Positions 32,876-40,992 are shown, numbered from the stretch's first letter. The stretch: 64,000 bases of DNA from Streptomyces luteolus (GCF_029968015.1 NZ_JASCIS010000008.1:167073-231072); one strand, 5' to 3'. Notes: a model not told the origin generated them from the sequence alone. Made by a program: numbers and translations.

Positions 32876-33891
32876 GCGTCCCACCCCCGGCCGAGGGCGA
32901 GGAGCTCGTCGCGGTGCTCGACGCGGTCCACCCACTGAGCGGGCCAGGCGTCCGCGCCGAGGTGGGCGCCGGCGAAGGCACCGGCGAGGCAGGCGATGGA
33001 GTCGGAGTCGCCGGCGGTGCAGGCGGCCCTGCGGAGCGCGGTGACGGGCTCGTCGGGGAAGAGCAGGAAGCACAACAGGCCGGTGGCGAGGACCTCTTCG
33101 GCGATCCAGCCCTGCCCGGTGGCCTGGCAGGGGTCGAGCTCCGGGTTGGCGTCGGTGAGAGCCGCGGCGAGCCGTTCGAGCACGGCCAGGCACTCGTCCC
33201 AGCCGCGGGCGACGAAGTGCTCGGCGCTCGGGTCCTGCGACCGGGTCCACAGGTCGCCGAGCCACTCCTCCCGGTACGTGGTGCGGTTCTCCAGGGCGTA
33301 CGAGCGCAGCCTGCCGACCAGGCCGACGGGGTCGACGCCCTGCGCGAGCAGCCGTACCGCGTACGAGGTGAGGTCGCTGGCGGCGAGCGCGGTGGGGTGG
33401 CCGTGGGTGAGCGCGGACTGGAGCTGCGAGGCTCCGGCCCGTACGGCGTCGTCGAGCCCCGGGAGCAGGCCGAGCGGGGCGACGCGCATGTTGGCGCCGC
33501 AGCCCTTGGAGTGCACCTGGCTGGCGTCCCGCCAGTCGCGGGTCTCGTCGGCGAGGAGTTCGCAGGCGCGGATGCAGGTGGCGCCGGGGGCGCGGTTGTT
33601 GTCGGGCGACACGTTCCAGGCGACGTACTCCTGCCGCACCAGGTGCGCGAACCGCTCGGGCCCGCACAGGCCGCGCTCGGAGGCCCGGTTCAGGGCGCGG
33701 GCGAGGGCGAGTGTCATCTGGGTGTCGTCGGTGATGTACGCCTGCCGCGGCAGCTCCAACTGCCGCCAGGGGCCGAACTTGGCGAGGATCTGCGGTACGT
33801 CGTTGAACTCGGTGGGGAAGCCGAGGGCGTCCCCGAGGGCGAGGCCGAGGAGCGATCCGGCGGCGGCGCGCTTGGTCGGGGTGGTCGTCAT
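32872..33891 (-). CDS. ADP-ribosylglycohydrolase (ARH/DraG-like)
   Basis: This 339-aa enzyme would remove ADP-ribose from a protein, nucleic acid or small molecule. Family blocks are GSLLGLALGDALGFPTEF, ITDDTQMTLALARAL (first metal-binding acidic cluster), CGANMRVAPLGLLPG and the C-terminal AACTAGDSDSIACLAGAFAGAHLGADAWPAQW (second metal cluster D-S-D-S). All metal ligands are present. The ATG overlaps the stop of the upstream Nudix regulator by 1 nt (TGATG), and its own stop overlaps the start of nucleotidyltransferase 2. So the three form one tight operon. ARH genes are known companions of NrtR-type regulators. The target of this one is unknown. Confidence 0.92.
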   Translation of the reverse strand: MTTTPTKRAAAGSLLGLALGDALGFPTEFNDVPQILAKFGPWRQLELPRQAYITDDTQMTLALARALNRASERGLCGPERFAHLVRQEYVAWNVSPDNNRAPGATCIRACELLADETRDWRDASQVHSKGCGANMRVAPLGLLPGLDDAVRAGASQLQSALTHGHPTALAASDLTSYAVRLLAQGVDPVGLVGRLRSYALENRTTYREEWLGDLWTRSQDPSAEHFVARGWDECLAVLERLAAALTDANPELDPCQATGQGWIAEEVLATGLLCFLLFPDEPVTALRRAACTAGDSDSIACLAGAFAGAHLGADAWPAQWVDRVEHRDELLALGRGWDA

Positions 33892-34613
33892 CAGGGTCGT
33901 CCTTCCGGTCGCAGCAGCGGTGGGTGCAGGGCGGTGGCGCCGCCCGCGCGGTACAGGGCGGCGGGCTTGCCGCGACCGCCGGTCAGCCGGGCGGCCCCGG
34001 GCACGGCCTCGACGAGTCCGGGCGTGGCGAGCACCTTCCGCCGGAAGTTCGCGGGGTCCAACTCGGCGCCCCACACGGCCTGGTAGACCTGCCGCAGCTC
34101 GCCGAGCGTGAACTCGGGCGGGCAGAAGGCGGTGGCGAGGCCGGTGTACTCCAGCTTGGCGCCGACGCGTTCGTGGGCGTCGGCGAGGATCCGGTCGTGG
34201 TCGAAGGCGAGCGGCGCGTAGGACGGCCGGTGCTCGCCGTACGGCAGCCAGTCGGCGCGGGCCGCGTCGCTGCCCGCCCGTGCCTCGGGCGCGTCCGGGA
34301 CGAGCGCCGTGAAGGCGACGGAGACGACGCGCATGCGCGGGTCGCGGTCCGGTTCGCTGTAGGTGCGCAGCTGCTCCAGGTGCAGCCCGGCGACATCCGA
34401 CAGGCCGGTCTCCTCGGCGAGTTCACGCCGGGCCGCGGTCTCGGCCGCCTCGTCGGGCTGCACGAATCCGCCCGGCAGCGCTCTGCGTCCCGCGTACGGC
34501 TGCTCGCCGCGCTCGACGAGGAGCGCGTGCAGGCGGCCTTCGCGGATGGTGAAGACGGCCAGGTCGACGGTGACGGCGAACGGTTCGTAGGCGTATTTGT
34601 CGTAGCCCTGCAT
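33891..34613 (-). CDS. nrtR: NrtR-like Nudix/winged-helix regulator
   Basis: This 240-aa protein has an N-terminal Nudix domain (residues 10-150) with an intact Nudix box (GGFVQPDEAAETAARRELAEETGL, all Glu and Arg present). The C-terminal winged helix (165-225; FTLGELRQVYQAVW...LDPANFRRKVLATPGLV...GGRGKPAALYRA) has the form of NrtR. NrtR proteins bind ADP-ribose derivatives and repress NAD-related genes. An intact Nudix box suggests that it may also hydrolyse. The ATG at 34613 has AGGGGG at 5 nt. A candidate operator lies 11 nt upstream. It is first in the operon with the ADP-ribosylglycohydrolase and a nucleotidyltransferase. The symbol marks family membership; orthology is not proven. Confidence 0.85.
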   Translation of the reverse strand: MQGYDKYAYEPFAVTVDLAVFTIREGRLHALLVERGEQPYAGRRALPGGFVQPDEAAETAARRELAEETGLSDVAGLHLEQLRTYSEPDRDPRMRVVSVAFTALVPDAPEARAGSDAARADWLPYGEHRPSYAPLAFDHDRILADAHERVGAKLEYTGLATAFCPPEFTLGELRQVYQAVWGAELDPANFRRKVLATPGLVEAVPGAARLTGGRGKPAALYRAGGATALHPPLLRPEGRP

Positions 34614-34624
34614 GGACACCCCCC

Positions 34625-34649
34625 TTTAATAGTCCACCTGACACTAAAT
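34625..34649 (-). promoter_or_regulatory. Candidate NrtR-type operator/promoter
   Basis: The imperfect palindrome has half sites TTTAATAGTC and GACACTAAAT around CACCT, with the GTC/GAC core and A/T flanks symmetric. On the minus strand TATTAA inside it fits a -10, so a bound repressor would block the operon promoter. Two copies of GCGCAACCGGTTC lie just upstream (34664-34676 and 34681-34693). Confidence 0.5.
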
Positions 34650-34720
34650 GGTGGAGGCCGTGCGCGCAACCGGTTCGGGCGCGCAACCGGTTCAGGCGGG
34701 CGATCTCCGGCGTACGCGAA

Positions 34721-34755
34721 GGCCCGGTCACGTCGTCGGACGACGTGACCGGGCC
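34721..34755. terminator. Perfect palindromic hairpin downstream of rluB
   Basis: GGCCCGGTCACGTCGTC and its exact reverse complement are separated by 1 nt, giving a 17-bp palindrome that can fold as a hairpin with a small loop. It lies 24 nt after the rluB stop on the minus strand. There is no T-tract. Confidence 0.7.
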
Positions 34756-34778
34756 CTGGGCTTTCGGGAGGGGCCGAC

Positions 34779-35903
34779 CTAGAGGTCGACCTCCTTCATC
34801 AGCATCCCGACCTCCGTGTTGGAGAGCCGCCGCAGCCAGCCCGACTTCTGGTCGCCGAGCGTGATCGGCCCGAAGGAGACCCGCACGAGCTTCTCCACCG
34901 GGAACCCGGCCTCCGCGAGCATCCGCCGCACGATGTGCTTGCGGCCCTCGTGCAGCGTGACCTCGACCAGGTAGTTCTTGCCGGTCTGCTCGACCACCCG
35001 GAAGTGGTCCGCGCGCGCGTACCCGTCCTCCAGCTGGATGCCGTCCTTGAGCTGCTTGCCCAGGTCGCGCGGGATGGGCCCGACGATCGCGGCGAGATAG
35101 GTTTTCTTCACGCCGTACTTCGGGTGGGTCAGGCGGTGCGCCAGATCACCGTGGTTGGTGAGCAGGATGACGCCCTCGGTCTCGGTGTCGAGGCGGCCCA
35201 CGTGGAAGAGCCGCGTCTCGCGGTTCTGGACGTAGTCCCCGAGGCACTGCCGCCCCTCCGGGTCCTCCATCGTGGAGACCACCCCGGCGGGCTTGTTCAG
35301 CGAGAAGAACTGGTACGACTGCGTGGCCACGGTCAGCCCGTCCACGCGGATCTCGTCCTTCTCGGGGTCGACGCGCAGTCCCTGCTCCAGGACGATCTCG
35401 CCGTTGACCTCCACACGGGCCTGGTCGACCAGCTCCTCGCAGGAGCGCCGCGAGCCGTAGCCCGCGCGGGCGAGCACCTTCTGCAGCCGCTCGCCCTCCT
35501 GCTCGGCGCCCGGGAAGGTCTTGGGCGGCTTCACGTCCTTCTTGCCCGCGTACCGGTCGCGGTTGCGCTCCTCGGCGCGCGCCTCGTACTCACGGGAGCG
35601 TGCGGGCGCGCTGCGGCGCCCCTGCCCCTGCGGGCGCTTCGGGCCGCCCTTGGCGCCGCCACGGGCCGCCCCGCCGCGTCCCGACTTGGGGCCGTCCTGC
35701 GTGCCGCCGGGGCCCACGTCGTAACGCCGCTCCTCGGGGCGCGGCTTCTTGGGGCGGCCGCTGCCGCCCTGCTTGTCGTCACGGGTGCCACCGGCACCGC
35801 GGTAGTTACCGCGGCCACCGCTGCTCCCGCCGCGGCCGCCGCTGTTGCCACCACGGCTCCCGCCGTTGTTTCCGCTGCTGTTCCTGCCGCTGCTGCTTCG
35901 CAT
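34779..35903 (-). CDS. rluB: rRNA pseudouridine synthase RluB-like with RG-rich N-terminus
   Basis: The 374-aa protein belongs to the RsuA/RluB family, which converts a uridine in 23S rRNA to pseudouridine. Residues 1-130 are a long low-complexity Arg/Gly/Ser extension (repeats such as SGGRGGSSGGRG). An S4 domain follows (GERLQKVLARAGYGSRRSCEELV), then the catalytic domain with HVGRLDTETEGVILLTNHGDLAHRLTHP, where the Asp of GRLD is catalytic, and EGRKHIVRRMLAEAGFPV. The ATG at 35903 is used; a TTG one codon upstream is possible. It is last in the parA-scpA-scpB cluster, 24 nt after scpB. The RG tail could bind RNA; that is inference. Confidence 0.93.
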   Translation of the reverse strand: MRSSSGRNSSGNNGGSRGGNSGGRGGSSGGRGNYRGAGGTRDDKQGGSGRPKKPRPEERRYDVGPGGTQDGPKSGRGGAARGGAKGGPKRPQGQGRRSAPARSREYEARAEERNRDRYAGKKDVKPPKTFPGAEQEGERLQKVLARAGYGSRRSCEELVDQARVEVNGEIVLEQGLRVDPEKDEIRVDGLTVATQSYQFFSLNKPAGVVSTMEDPEGRQCLGDYVQNRETRLFHVGRLDTETEGVILLTNHGDLAHRLTHPKYGVKKTYLAAIVGPIPRDLGKQLKDGIQLEDGYARADHFRVVEQTGKNYLVEVTLHEGRKHIVRRMLAEAGFPVEKLVRVSFGPITLGDQKSGWLRRLSNTEVGMLMKEVDL

Positions 35904-35927
35904 CAAATGTCCGTTAGTCGTCTGCGT

Positions 35928-36581
35928 CTAGTCGTCTGCGTCGTCGGTATCCGGCGCATCGGGTGCGTCCGGATCGAACGACGGCACGCCTTCCTGGGTC
36001 TCGCCCTCGATCGCGTCCGCCTCGGGGAGGAAGGGCGCGAGCTCCGGCAGCTCGTCCAGGCCGCGCAGGCCCATCCGCTCCAGGAAGTAGTTCGTCGTCC
36101 TGTACAGGATCGCACCTGTTTCGGGTTCCGCGCCCGCCTCCTCCACGAGGCCCCGCTGCAGCAGGGTCCGCATGACCCCGTCACAGTTCACTCCGCGTAC
36201 GGCGGAGACCCGGGAGCGGCTGACCGGCTGGCGGTACGCGACGACGGCCAGGGTCTCCAGGGCCGCCTGGGTGAGCCGGGCCTGCTGCCCGTCCAGGACG
36301 AAGCCCTCCACGGCCGCCGCGTACTCGGGCCGGGTGTAGAACCGCCAGCCCCCGGCGACCAGGCGCAGCTCGAAGCCGCGGCGCTGCACCGCGTACTCGT
36401 CGGCCAGCTCCCGCAGCGCGTGCGCCACTTCACGTGGGCGCCGCCGCAGCACCTTGGCCAGGTGCTCCTCGGTGGCCGGCTCGTCGACGACCATCAGGAC
36501 GGCCTCCAGGGCGGGCTTGAGGTCGAGCTCGGCGACCTCGAGCAGCCCGGCCGGTGTCTCGGTGCTCCGCTCGGTGCTCAC
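35928..36581 (-). CDS. scpB: Condensin subunit ScpB
   Basis: The 217-aa ScpB forms the SMC-ScpA-ScpB complex that compacts and segregates the chromosome. It has two winged-helix domains: LKPALEAVLMVVDEPATEEHLAKVL and GFELRLVAGGWRFYTRPEYAA, then LTQAALETLAVVAYRQPVSRSRVSAVRGVNCDGVM and LVEEAG...YRTTNYFLERMGLRGLDELP. The C-terminus is acidic and disordered. The GTG start at 36581 overlaps the scpA stop by 4 nt (GTGA). Confidence 0.96.
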   Translation of the reverse strand: MSTERSTETPAGLLEVAELDLKPALEAVLMVVDEPATEEHLAKVLRRRPREVAHALRELADEYAVQRRGFELRLVAGGWRFYTRPEYAAAVEGFVLDGQQARLTQAALETLAVVAYRQPVSRSRVSAVRGVNCDGVMRTLLQRGLVEEAGAEPETGAILYRTTNYFLERMGLRGLDELPELAPFLPEADAIEGETQEGVPSFDPDAPDAPDTDDADD

Positions 36582-37660
36582 GCGCCGTCCTCCGCTCGCT
36601 CGGCTGTCTTCTCGTCGGGTACCTCGGGCGGCCGGTCGAACTCGTCGGTGACCTGCGGCTCGGCACCGTCACCACCGGTCCAGCGCACGGTCAGCTCGCC
36701 GAGCGCCTCGTCCTGGTCCATCGCGACCGCCTTCTCCCGGTACAGCTCGAGCAGCGCCAGGAACCGGGCGACGACGGTCAGCGTGTCCGGCGCGTCGTCG
36801 ATCAGCACCCGGAAGCAGGCCTCGCCCAGCTCCCGCAGCCGCGCCACGACGACCTCTGCCTGCTCGCGCACGGAGACCAGCGGCGCGTGGATGTGGTCGA
36901 CGTACACCTGCGGCTCGGGCTTGGGCTGCATCGCCTTCACGGCTAGCTTGGCGAAACCCTCGGCGCCGATGCTGATGACCACCTCGGGCAGCAACTCGGC
37001 GTGCTGCGGCTCAAGCCCGACCGTACGCGGATACCGGCGGGCCTCTTCGTCGAGCCGCCCGTTGAAGATGTCCGCGATCTGCTTGTACGCGCGGTACTGG
37101 AGCAGCCGCGCGAACAGCAGGTCCCGCGCCTCAAGCAGCGCGAGGTCCGCCTCGTCCTCGACCTCTGCGGCGGGCAGCAGCCGCGCGGCCTTCAGGTCGA
37201 GCAGCGTCGCGGCGACGACGAGGAACTCGGTGGTCTGGTCGAGGTCCCAGTCGGGGCCCATGGCGCGGATGTGCGCCATGAACTCGTCGGTGACCTTGGA
37301 GAGCGCGACCTCGGTGACGTCCAGCTTGTGCTTGGAGATCAGCTGGAGCAGCAGGTCGAACGGCCCCTCGAAGTTGTCGAGCCGGACCTTGAACCGCCCG
37401 TCCTCCACGGGGACTTCACCGGCGCCGGGCTCAGGCTCAGGCTCAGGCTCAGTAGCGGGCTCAGCCTCAGTCGCGGGCTCAGGCGCGCGCTCTGGCTCAG
37501 GTTCCGGAACAACCGGCTCCGGCTCCGGCTCCGGCTCCGGAACGACGGCCTCCGGCACAGCCGCCGGAGCACCCGCCCCCGGCCCCCGCCCCAGCACACG
37601 GCGGCGGCCGGGGCGCGCCGGATCGGCGGGGGCTGCGGAGGAGTCGTCGGTCGTCGGCAT
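36578..37660 (-). CDS. scpA: Condensin subunit ScpA with Pro-Glu-rich N-terminus
   Basis: This 360-aa kleisin subunit bridges SMC heads. The conserved part starts near residue 95 with FEGPFDLLLQLISKHKLDVTEVAL, followed by LLDLKAARLLP, LEARDLLFARLLQYRAYKQIADIF and the C-terminal winged helix (FLALLELYREKAVAMDQDEALGEL). The first 90 residues are Pro/Glu/Ala repeats (PEPEPEPEPV), encoded by GGCTCA/GGCTCC-type hexamer repeats at 37430-37545. Typical ScpA is about 250 aa, so this tail accounts for the extra length. It lies 88 nt downstream of the putative RHH gene. Confidence 0.95.
   Translation of the reverse strand: MPTTDDSSAAPADPARPGRRRVLGRGPGAGAPAAVPEAVVPEPEPEPEPVVPEPEPERAPEPATEAEPATEPEPEPEPGAGEVPVEDGRFKVRLDNFEGPFDLLLQLISKHKLDVTEVALSKVTDEFMAHIRAMGPDWDLDQTTEFLVVAATLLDLKAARLLPAAEVEDEADLALLEARDLLFARLLQYRAYKQIADIFNGRLDEEARRYPRTVGLEPQHAELLPEVVISIGAEGFAKLAVKAMQPKPEPQVYVDHIHAPLVSVREQAEVVVARLRELGEACFRVLIDDAPDTLTVVARFLALLELYREKAVAMDQDEALGELTVRWTGGDGAEPQVTDEFDRPPEVPDEKTAERAEDGA
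37430..37545 (-). repeat. Hexanucleotide-based coding repeat (Pro-Glu) in scpA
   Basis: Runs of GGCTCA and GGCTCC (plus strand) encode alternating Pro-Glu. Such short repeats slip easily, so tail length may vary between strains. Confidence 0.8.
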
Positions 37661-37718
37661 CGCGGTCCAGGGAGCGGGCGGGAAACGTACGAACGCGTAC
37701 GAACGGGCAGGTTATCGT

Positions 37719-37742
37719 CCCCGCGCTCCCACTCGGGGACCT
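37719..37742 (-). terminator. Short hairpin between the RHH-like gene and scpA
   Basis: GTCCCCG and CGGGGAC flank a 10-nt loop about 10 nt after the stop of the RHH-like gene. It could weaken read-through into scpA or be a partial terminator. Confidence 0.4.
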
Positions 37743-37748
37743 GGCGTG

Positions 37749-38348
37749 TCAGCGGCCGCGCAGGCGCCGTACGAGGATGCTCGCCTCGCCGCGGGACTCC
37801 AGGTCCGCGAGGACGACGGCCACGGCCTCGCGCACGATCCGGCCGCGGTCGACCGCGAGCCCGTGCTCACCGCGCAGCACGAGGCGCGCGTGCTCCAGGT
37901 CCATCAGCTCCTCGGCGGAGACGTACACCGTGATCTTCTCGTCGTGCCGCTCTCGCCCGCTGGGCCTGCGCGCGGCGGCCCGGCCACGGCGGCGGCCGGA
38001 CTGGCTCGCGGTGCCGTTCGCCGCTGCCGCCTGCCGTCGCCCAGAGCGCTCGCCCGGCTTCTCGCCCTCGCCACCGCGGCTGCGGTGTTCACCGGAGCCC
38101 GACTCGGCCTCGGCGGTGGTGTGTTCGGTGCTCTCGCCGCTCTCCGCCGGGGCTCCCGCCTCGGCCTTGGCGTCCTCGTCGGACGCCGCTCCCGCCGCTC
38201 CCGCCACGGCCGCGGGGTCGCTCTCGCCGGCCGGGGCGGGTACCCGCACCTCACCGTTGGTCTGGCGGCGGCCTGCGTTGGGCGACGACGCCTGCAGCGC
38301 CATTCCCCCGGTGGTACGGAACAGTTCGTCGGCCCCGGGCAGACTCAC
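37749..38348 (-). CDS. Putative ribbon-helix-helix partner of ParA
   Basis: The 199-aa protein has a long disordered middle (residues 30-130; Ala/Gly/Glu/Ser-rich, then Arg-rich). Its C-terminal domain (about 135-199) starts with a strand EKITVYVSAEELMDLEHARLVL, followed by two helices including VDRGRIVREAVAVVLADLESRG. This strand-helix-helix layout suits a ribbon-helix-helix DNA-binding protein. The GTG at 38348 overlaps the parA stop (GTGA); a GTG four codons upstream is possible. It sits between a ParA-like ATPase and scpAB. A centromere-binding role is inferred from position and fold pattern, not from a recognised family. Confidence 0.72.
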   Translation of the reverse strand: MSLPGADELFRTTGGMALQASSPNAGRRQTNGEVRVPAPAGESDPAAVAGAAGAASDEDAKAEAGAPAESGESTEHTTAEAESGSGEHRSRGGEGEKPGERSGRRQAAAANGTASQSGRRRGRAAARRPSGRERHDEKITVYVSAEELMDLEHARLVLRGEHGLAVDRGRIVREAVAVVLADLESRGEASILVRRLRGR

Positions 38349-39541
38349 TCGGCGTGACACCGGGCGAGCACCTCCCTGGCGAGCTGGCGATAGGCGGCCG
38401 CACCAACGGAGTTGGAGGCGTACGTCGTGATCGGCTCACCGGCGACCGTGGTCTCCGGGAAGCGGACCGTGCGCCCGATGACCGTGTGGTAGACGTGATT
38501 GTCGAAGGCCTCGACCACGCGGGCGAGCACCTCACGGCTGTGCACCGTGCGCGAGTCGTACATCGTGGCGAGGATGCCGTCCAACTCCAGCTCGGGGTTG
38601 AGACGTTCCTGCACCTTCTCGATGGTCTCGGTGAGCAGGGCGACGCCGCGCAGCGCGAAGAACTCGCACTCCAGCGGGACGATCACCTTGTGCGCGGCGG
38701 TGAGCGCGTTGACCGTGAGCAGACCGAGCGAGGGCTGGCAGTCGATCACGATGTAGTCGTAGTCCTGCATGAGCGGCTTGAGCGCCCGCTGCAGGGTGGA
38801 CTCGCGCGCGACCTCGGAGACCAGCTGGACCTCGGCGGCCGAGAGGTCGATGTTGCTCGGCAGCAGGTCCATGTTGGGGACGGCGGTCTTCAGGAGCACC
38901 TCGTCGGCCGCCATGCCCCGCTCCATGAGCAGGTTGTAGACGGTGAGGTCGAGCTCCATCGGGTTCACCCCGAGGCCGACGGAGAGCGCGCCCTGCGGGT
39001 CGAAGTCGACCAGGAGGACCCGGCGTCCGTACTCCGCGAGCGCGGCACCCAGGTTGATGGTCGACGTGGTCTTGCCGACGCCGCCCTTCTGGTTGCACAT
39101 CGCGATGATCTTCGCGGGGCCGTGATCGGTCAGCGGGCCCGGGATCGGGAAGTACGGCAGCGGGCGTCCCGTCGGGCCGATCCGCTCGCGGCGCTGGCGG
39201 GCAGCGTCGGGGGCGAGAGTGGCCGCGTACTCCGGGTCGGGCTCGTACTCGGCGTCGGGGTCGTAGAAGTGCCCCTCGGGCAACTCGTCGTAGTCGGCGA
39301 ACTGTGTGGGGTTCTCGCCACTTGGGTCGCCGGCCATGGCGTTCACTTGATGGCCATCCATGCTCTGGTGGGCTGAAAGCGTCGGCTGCGGACGCTGCGT
39401 CGCGTGCGTGCGCTCGGGGTTCTGGTGGTCGGCGTGGGTACGGACGGCGACGGAGCCGACAGCCTCGTGCCCCGCGGAACCCGATCCCTGCGCAGGCATT
39501 CCTGGTTGACCACCCCCGGGAGTAAATGTCGACTCATTCAC
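38345..39541 (-). CDS. ParA/Soj-family ATPase with N-terminal extension
   Basis: The 398-aa ParA-type Walker ATPase has a deviant Walker A CNQKGGVGKTTSTINLG (near residue 150), Walker A' VLLVDFDPQGALS, Walker B-type YDYIVIDCQPSLGLLTVNAL and the C-terminal VAGEPITTYASNSVGA. The first 140 residues are a Gln/Pro/Asp-rich extension absent from the main chromosomal ParA. The GTG at 39541 has GGAGG about 11 nt upstream. The main streptomycete parAB lies near oriC. This second ParA (SCO1772-like, from memory) leads an operon with an RHH-like protein and scpAB, which suggests a role in chromosome organisation. Confidence 0.9.
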   Translation of the reverse strand: MNESTFTPGGGQPGMPAQGSGSAGHEAVGSVAVRTHADHQNPERTHATQRPQPTLSAHQSMDGHQVNAMAGDPSGENPTQFADYDELPEGHFYDPDAEYEPDPEYAATLAPDAARQRRERIGPTGRPLPYFPIPGPLTDHGPAKIIAMCNQKGGVGKTTSTINLGAALAEYGRRVLLVDFDPQGALSVGLGVNPMELDLTVYNLLMERGMAADEVLLKTAVPNMDLLPSNIDLSAAEVQLVSEVARESTLQRALKPLMQDYDYIVIDCQPSLGLLTVNALTAAHKVIVPLECEFFALRGVALLTETIEKVQERLNPELELDGILATMYDSRTVHSREVLARVVEAFDNHVYHTVIGRTVRFPETTVAGEPITTYASNSVGAAAYRQLAREVLARCHAE

Positions 39542-39876
39542 AAGTCGTCTTACCTCCTTGGTGACCAGGAAACTTCTAGATAGGTCAGCGTGGCACCATG
39601 CCGACGGTTGGCGACTCTATGGCGTGTCACCGCTCCGCAGCAACACAATCCGCCGGACCCGGCCCGATGTGTCGGCATCCGAACACCCCTGTGTCAAGGG
39701 CGCACAGGGCCCTCCAGGGGTGTTTCACCGGTGTGCGAAACGGTTAAAGGGTTACGTTCGAGGCGAGTTGACCGAGCCTCGCAAAGTGACCCGATACACA
39801 TGCGGCCGGACCTTGGCGGGCAAGGTCCGGCCGCATGCGCGTGATTGACGTCGCGCGTTGACGCGCGCTTTGTCGA
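39542..39876. other. 335-nt intergenic region between ald and the parA-like gene
   Basis: It contains the ald terminator (39799-39837) and, nearer 39541, the promoter region of the segregation operon with the ribosome site GGAGG. The part from 39560 to 39760 is somewhat less GC-rich and has no gene of streptomycete character. Confidence 0.55.
39799..39837 (-). terminator. Terminator of ald
   Basis: The perfect 17-bp stem (CATGCGGCCGGACCTTG and complement) has a 5-nt loop, 40 nt after the ald stop. No strong T-tract. Confidence 0.8.
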
Positions 39877-40992
39877 CTAGCCGAGCAGCGTGCTCAGTTC
39901 GACGTGCTCCAGGCCGTGGGCCTCGGCCACGGAGCCGTAAACCACCTGGCCGTCATGGGTGTTGAGGCCGAGCGCGAGCGCCGGGTCGCGGCGCAGCGCC
40001 TCCGCCCAGCCACGGTTGGCGAGCTCGACGATGTACGGCAGCGTCGCGTTGGTCAGCGCGTACGTCGAGGTGTTCGGAACGGCGCCGGGCATGTTGGCGA
40101 CGCAGTAGAAGACCGAGTTGTGGATCTTGAAGGTCGGCTCGGCGTGGGTCGTCGGACGCGAGTCCTCGAAGCAGCCGCCCTGGTCGATCGCGATGTCGAC
40201 AAGAACACTTCCCGGCTTCATCTTGGCGACCAGCTCGTTGGTGACCAGCTTCGGGGCCTTGGCACCCGGGATGAGGACGGCGCCGATGACGAGGTCGGCC
40301 TCGACGACGGCCTTCTCCAGCTCGTAGGCGTTGGAGACGATCGTCTGCACCTTGGTGCCGAAGATTTTGTCGGCCTCGCGCAGCTTGTTGATGTCCTTGT
40401 CGAGCAGGGTCACGTGGAAGCCCATGCCGACGGCGATCTGCGTGGCGTTCCAGCCGGAGACGCCGCCGCCGATGACGACGGCCTTGCCCGCGGCGGTGCC
40501 GGGGACACCGCCGGGCAGCACGCCGCGGCCGCCGTTGAAGGCCATCAGGTGGTAGGCGCCGACCTGCGGGGCCAGGCGGCCGGCGACCTCGGACATCGGG
40601 GCGAGCAGCGGCAGGGCGCGGTTCGCGGTCTCGACGGTCTCGTACGCGATGGCCGTGGTGCCGGACTCCAGGAGGGCGTCGGTGCACTCCTTGGAGGCGG
40701 CCAGGTGCAGGTAGGTGAAGAGCGTCTGGTCCTTGCGCAGGCGGTGGTACTCCTCCGCGACCGGCTCCTTGACCTTCAGGAGCAGGTCGGCGGTGGCCCA
40801 GACCTCGTCGGCGGTGGGGAGGATCTGGGCGCCGGCGGCGATGAACTCGCCGTCCGTGATCGAGGAGCCGACACCGGCGTTCTGCTCGATGACGACCTGG
40901 TGGCCGTGGCGCACCAGCTCATGCACACCGGCGGGGGTGATCGCCACCCGGAACTCGTTGTTCTTGACCTCGCGGGGGATGCCGACCTTCAT
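39877..40992 (-). CDS. ald: Alanine dehydrogenase
   Basis: The 371-aa enzyme interconverts L-alanine and pyruvate plus ammonia with NAD(H). The N-terminal block MKVGIPREVKNNEFRVAITPAGV contains the conserved Arg. LLLKVKEPVAEEY follows, then FTYLHLAAS with the catalytic His and the NAD-binding VVIGGGVSGWNATQIAVGMGFHVTLLD. VLVDIAIDQGGCFE and CVANMPGAVPNTSTYALTNATLPY complete the signature. Length is exactly typical. It is transcribed alone, with a strong terminator. Confidence 0.97.
   Translation of the reverse strand: MKVGIPREVKNNEFRVAITPAGVHELVRHGHQVVIEQNAGVGSSITDGEFIAAGAQILPTADEVWATADLLLKVKEPVAEEYHRLRKDQTLFTYLHLAASKECTDALLESGTTAIAYETVETANRALPLLAPMSEVAGRLAPQVGAYHLMAFNGGRGVLPGGVPGTAAGKAVVIGGGVSGWNATQIAVGMGFHVTLLDKDINKLREADKIFGTKVQTIVSNAYELEKAVVEADLVIGAVLIPGAKAPKLVTNELVAKMKPGSVLVDIAIDQGGCFEDSRPTTHAEPTFKIHNSVFYCVANMPGAVPNTSTYALTNATLPYIVELANRGWAEALRRDPALALGLNTHDGQVVYGSVAEAHGLEHVELSTLLG

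Noticed and set aside
34935..38357. A 1140-codon plus-strand frame over rluB, scpB, scpA and the RHH-like gene
   Set aside because: It is a shadow of the minus-strand genes, with no motif and the wrong codon-position GC pattern.
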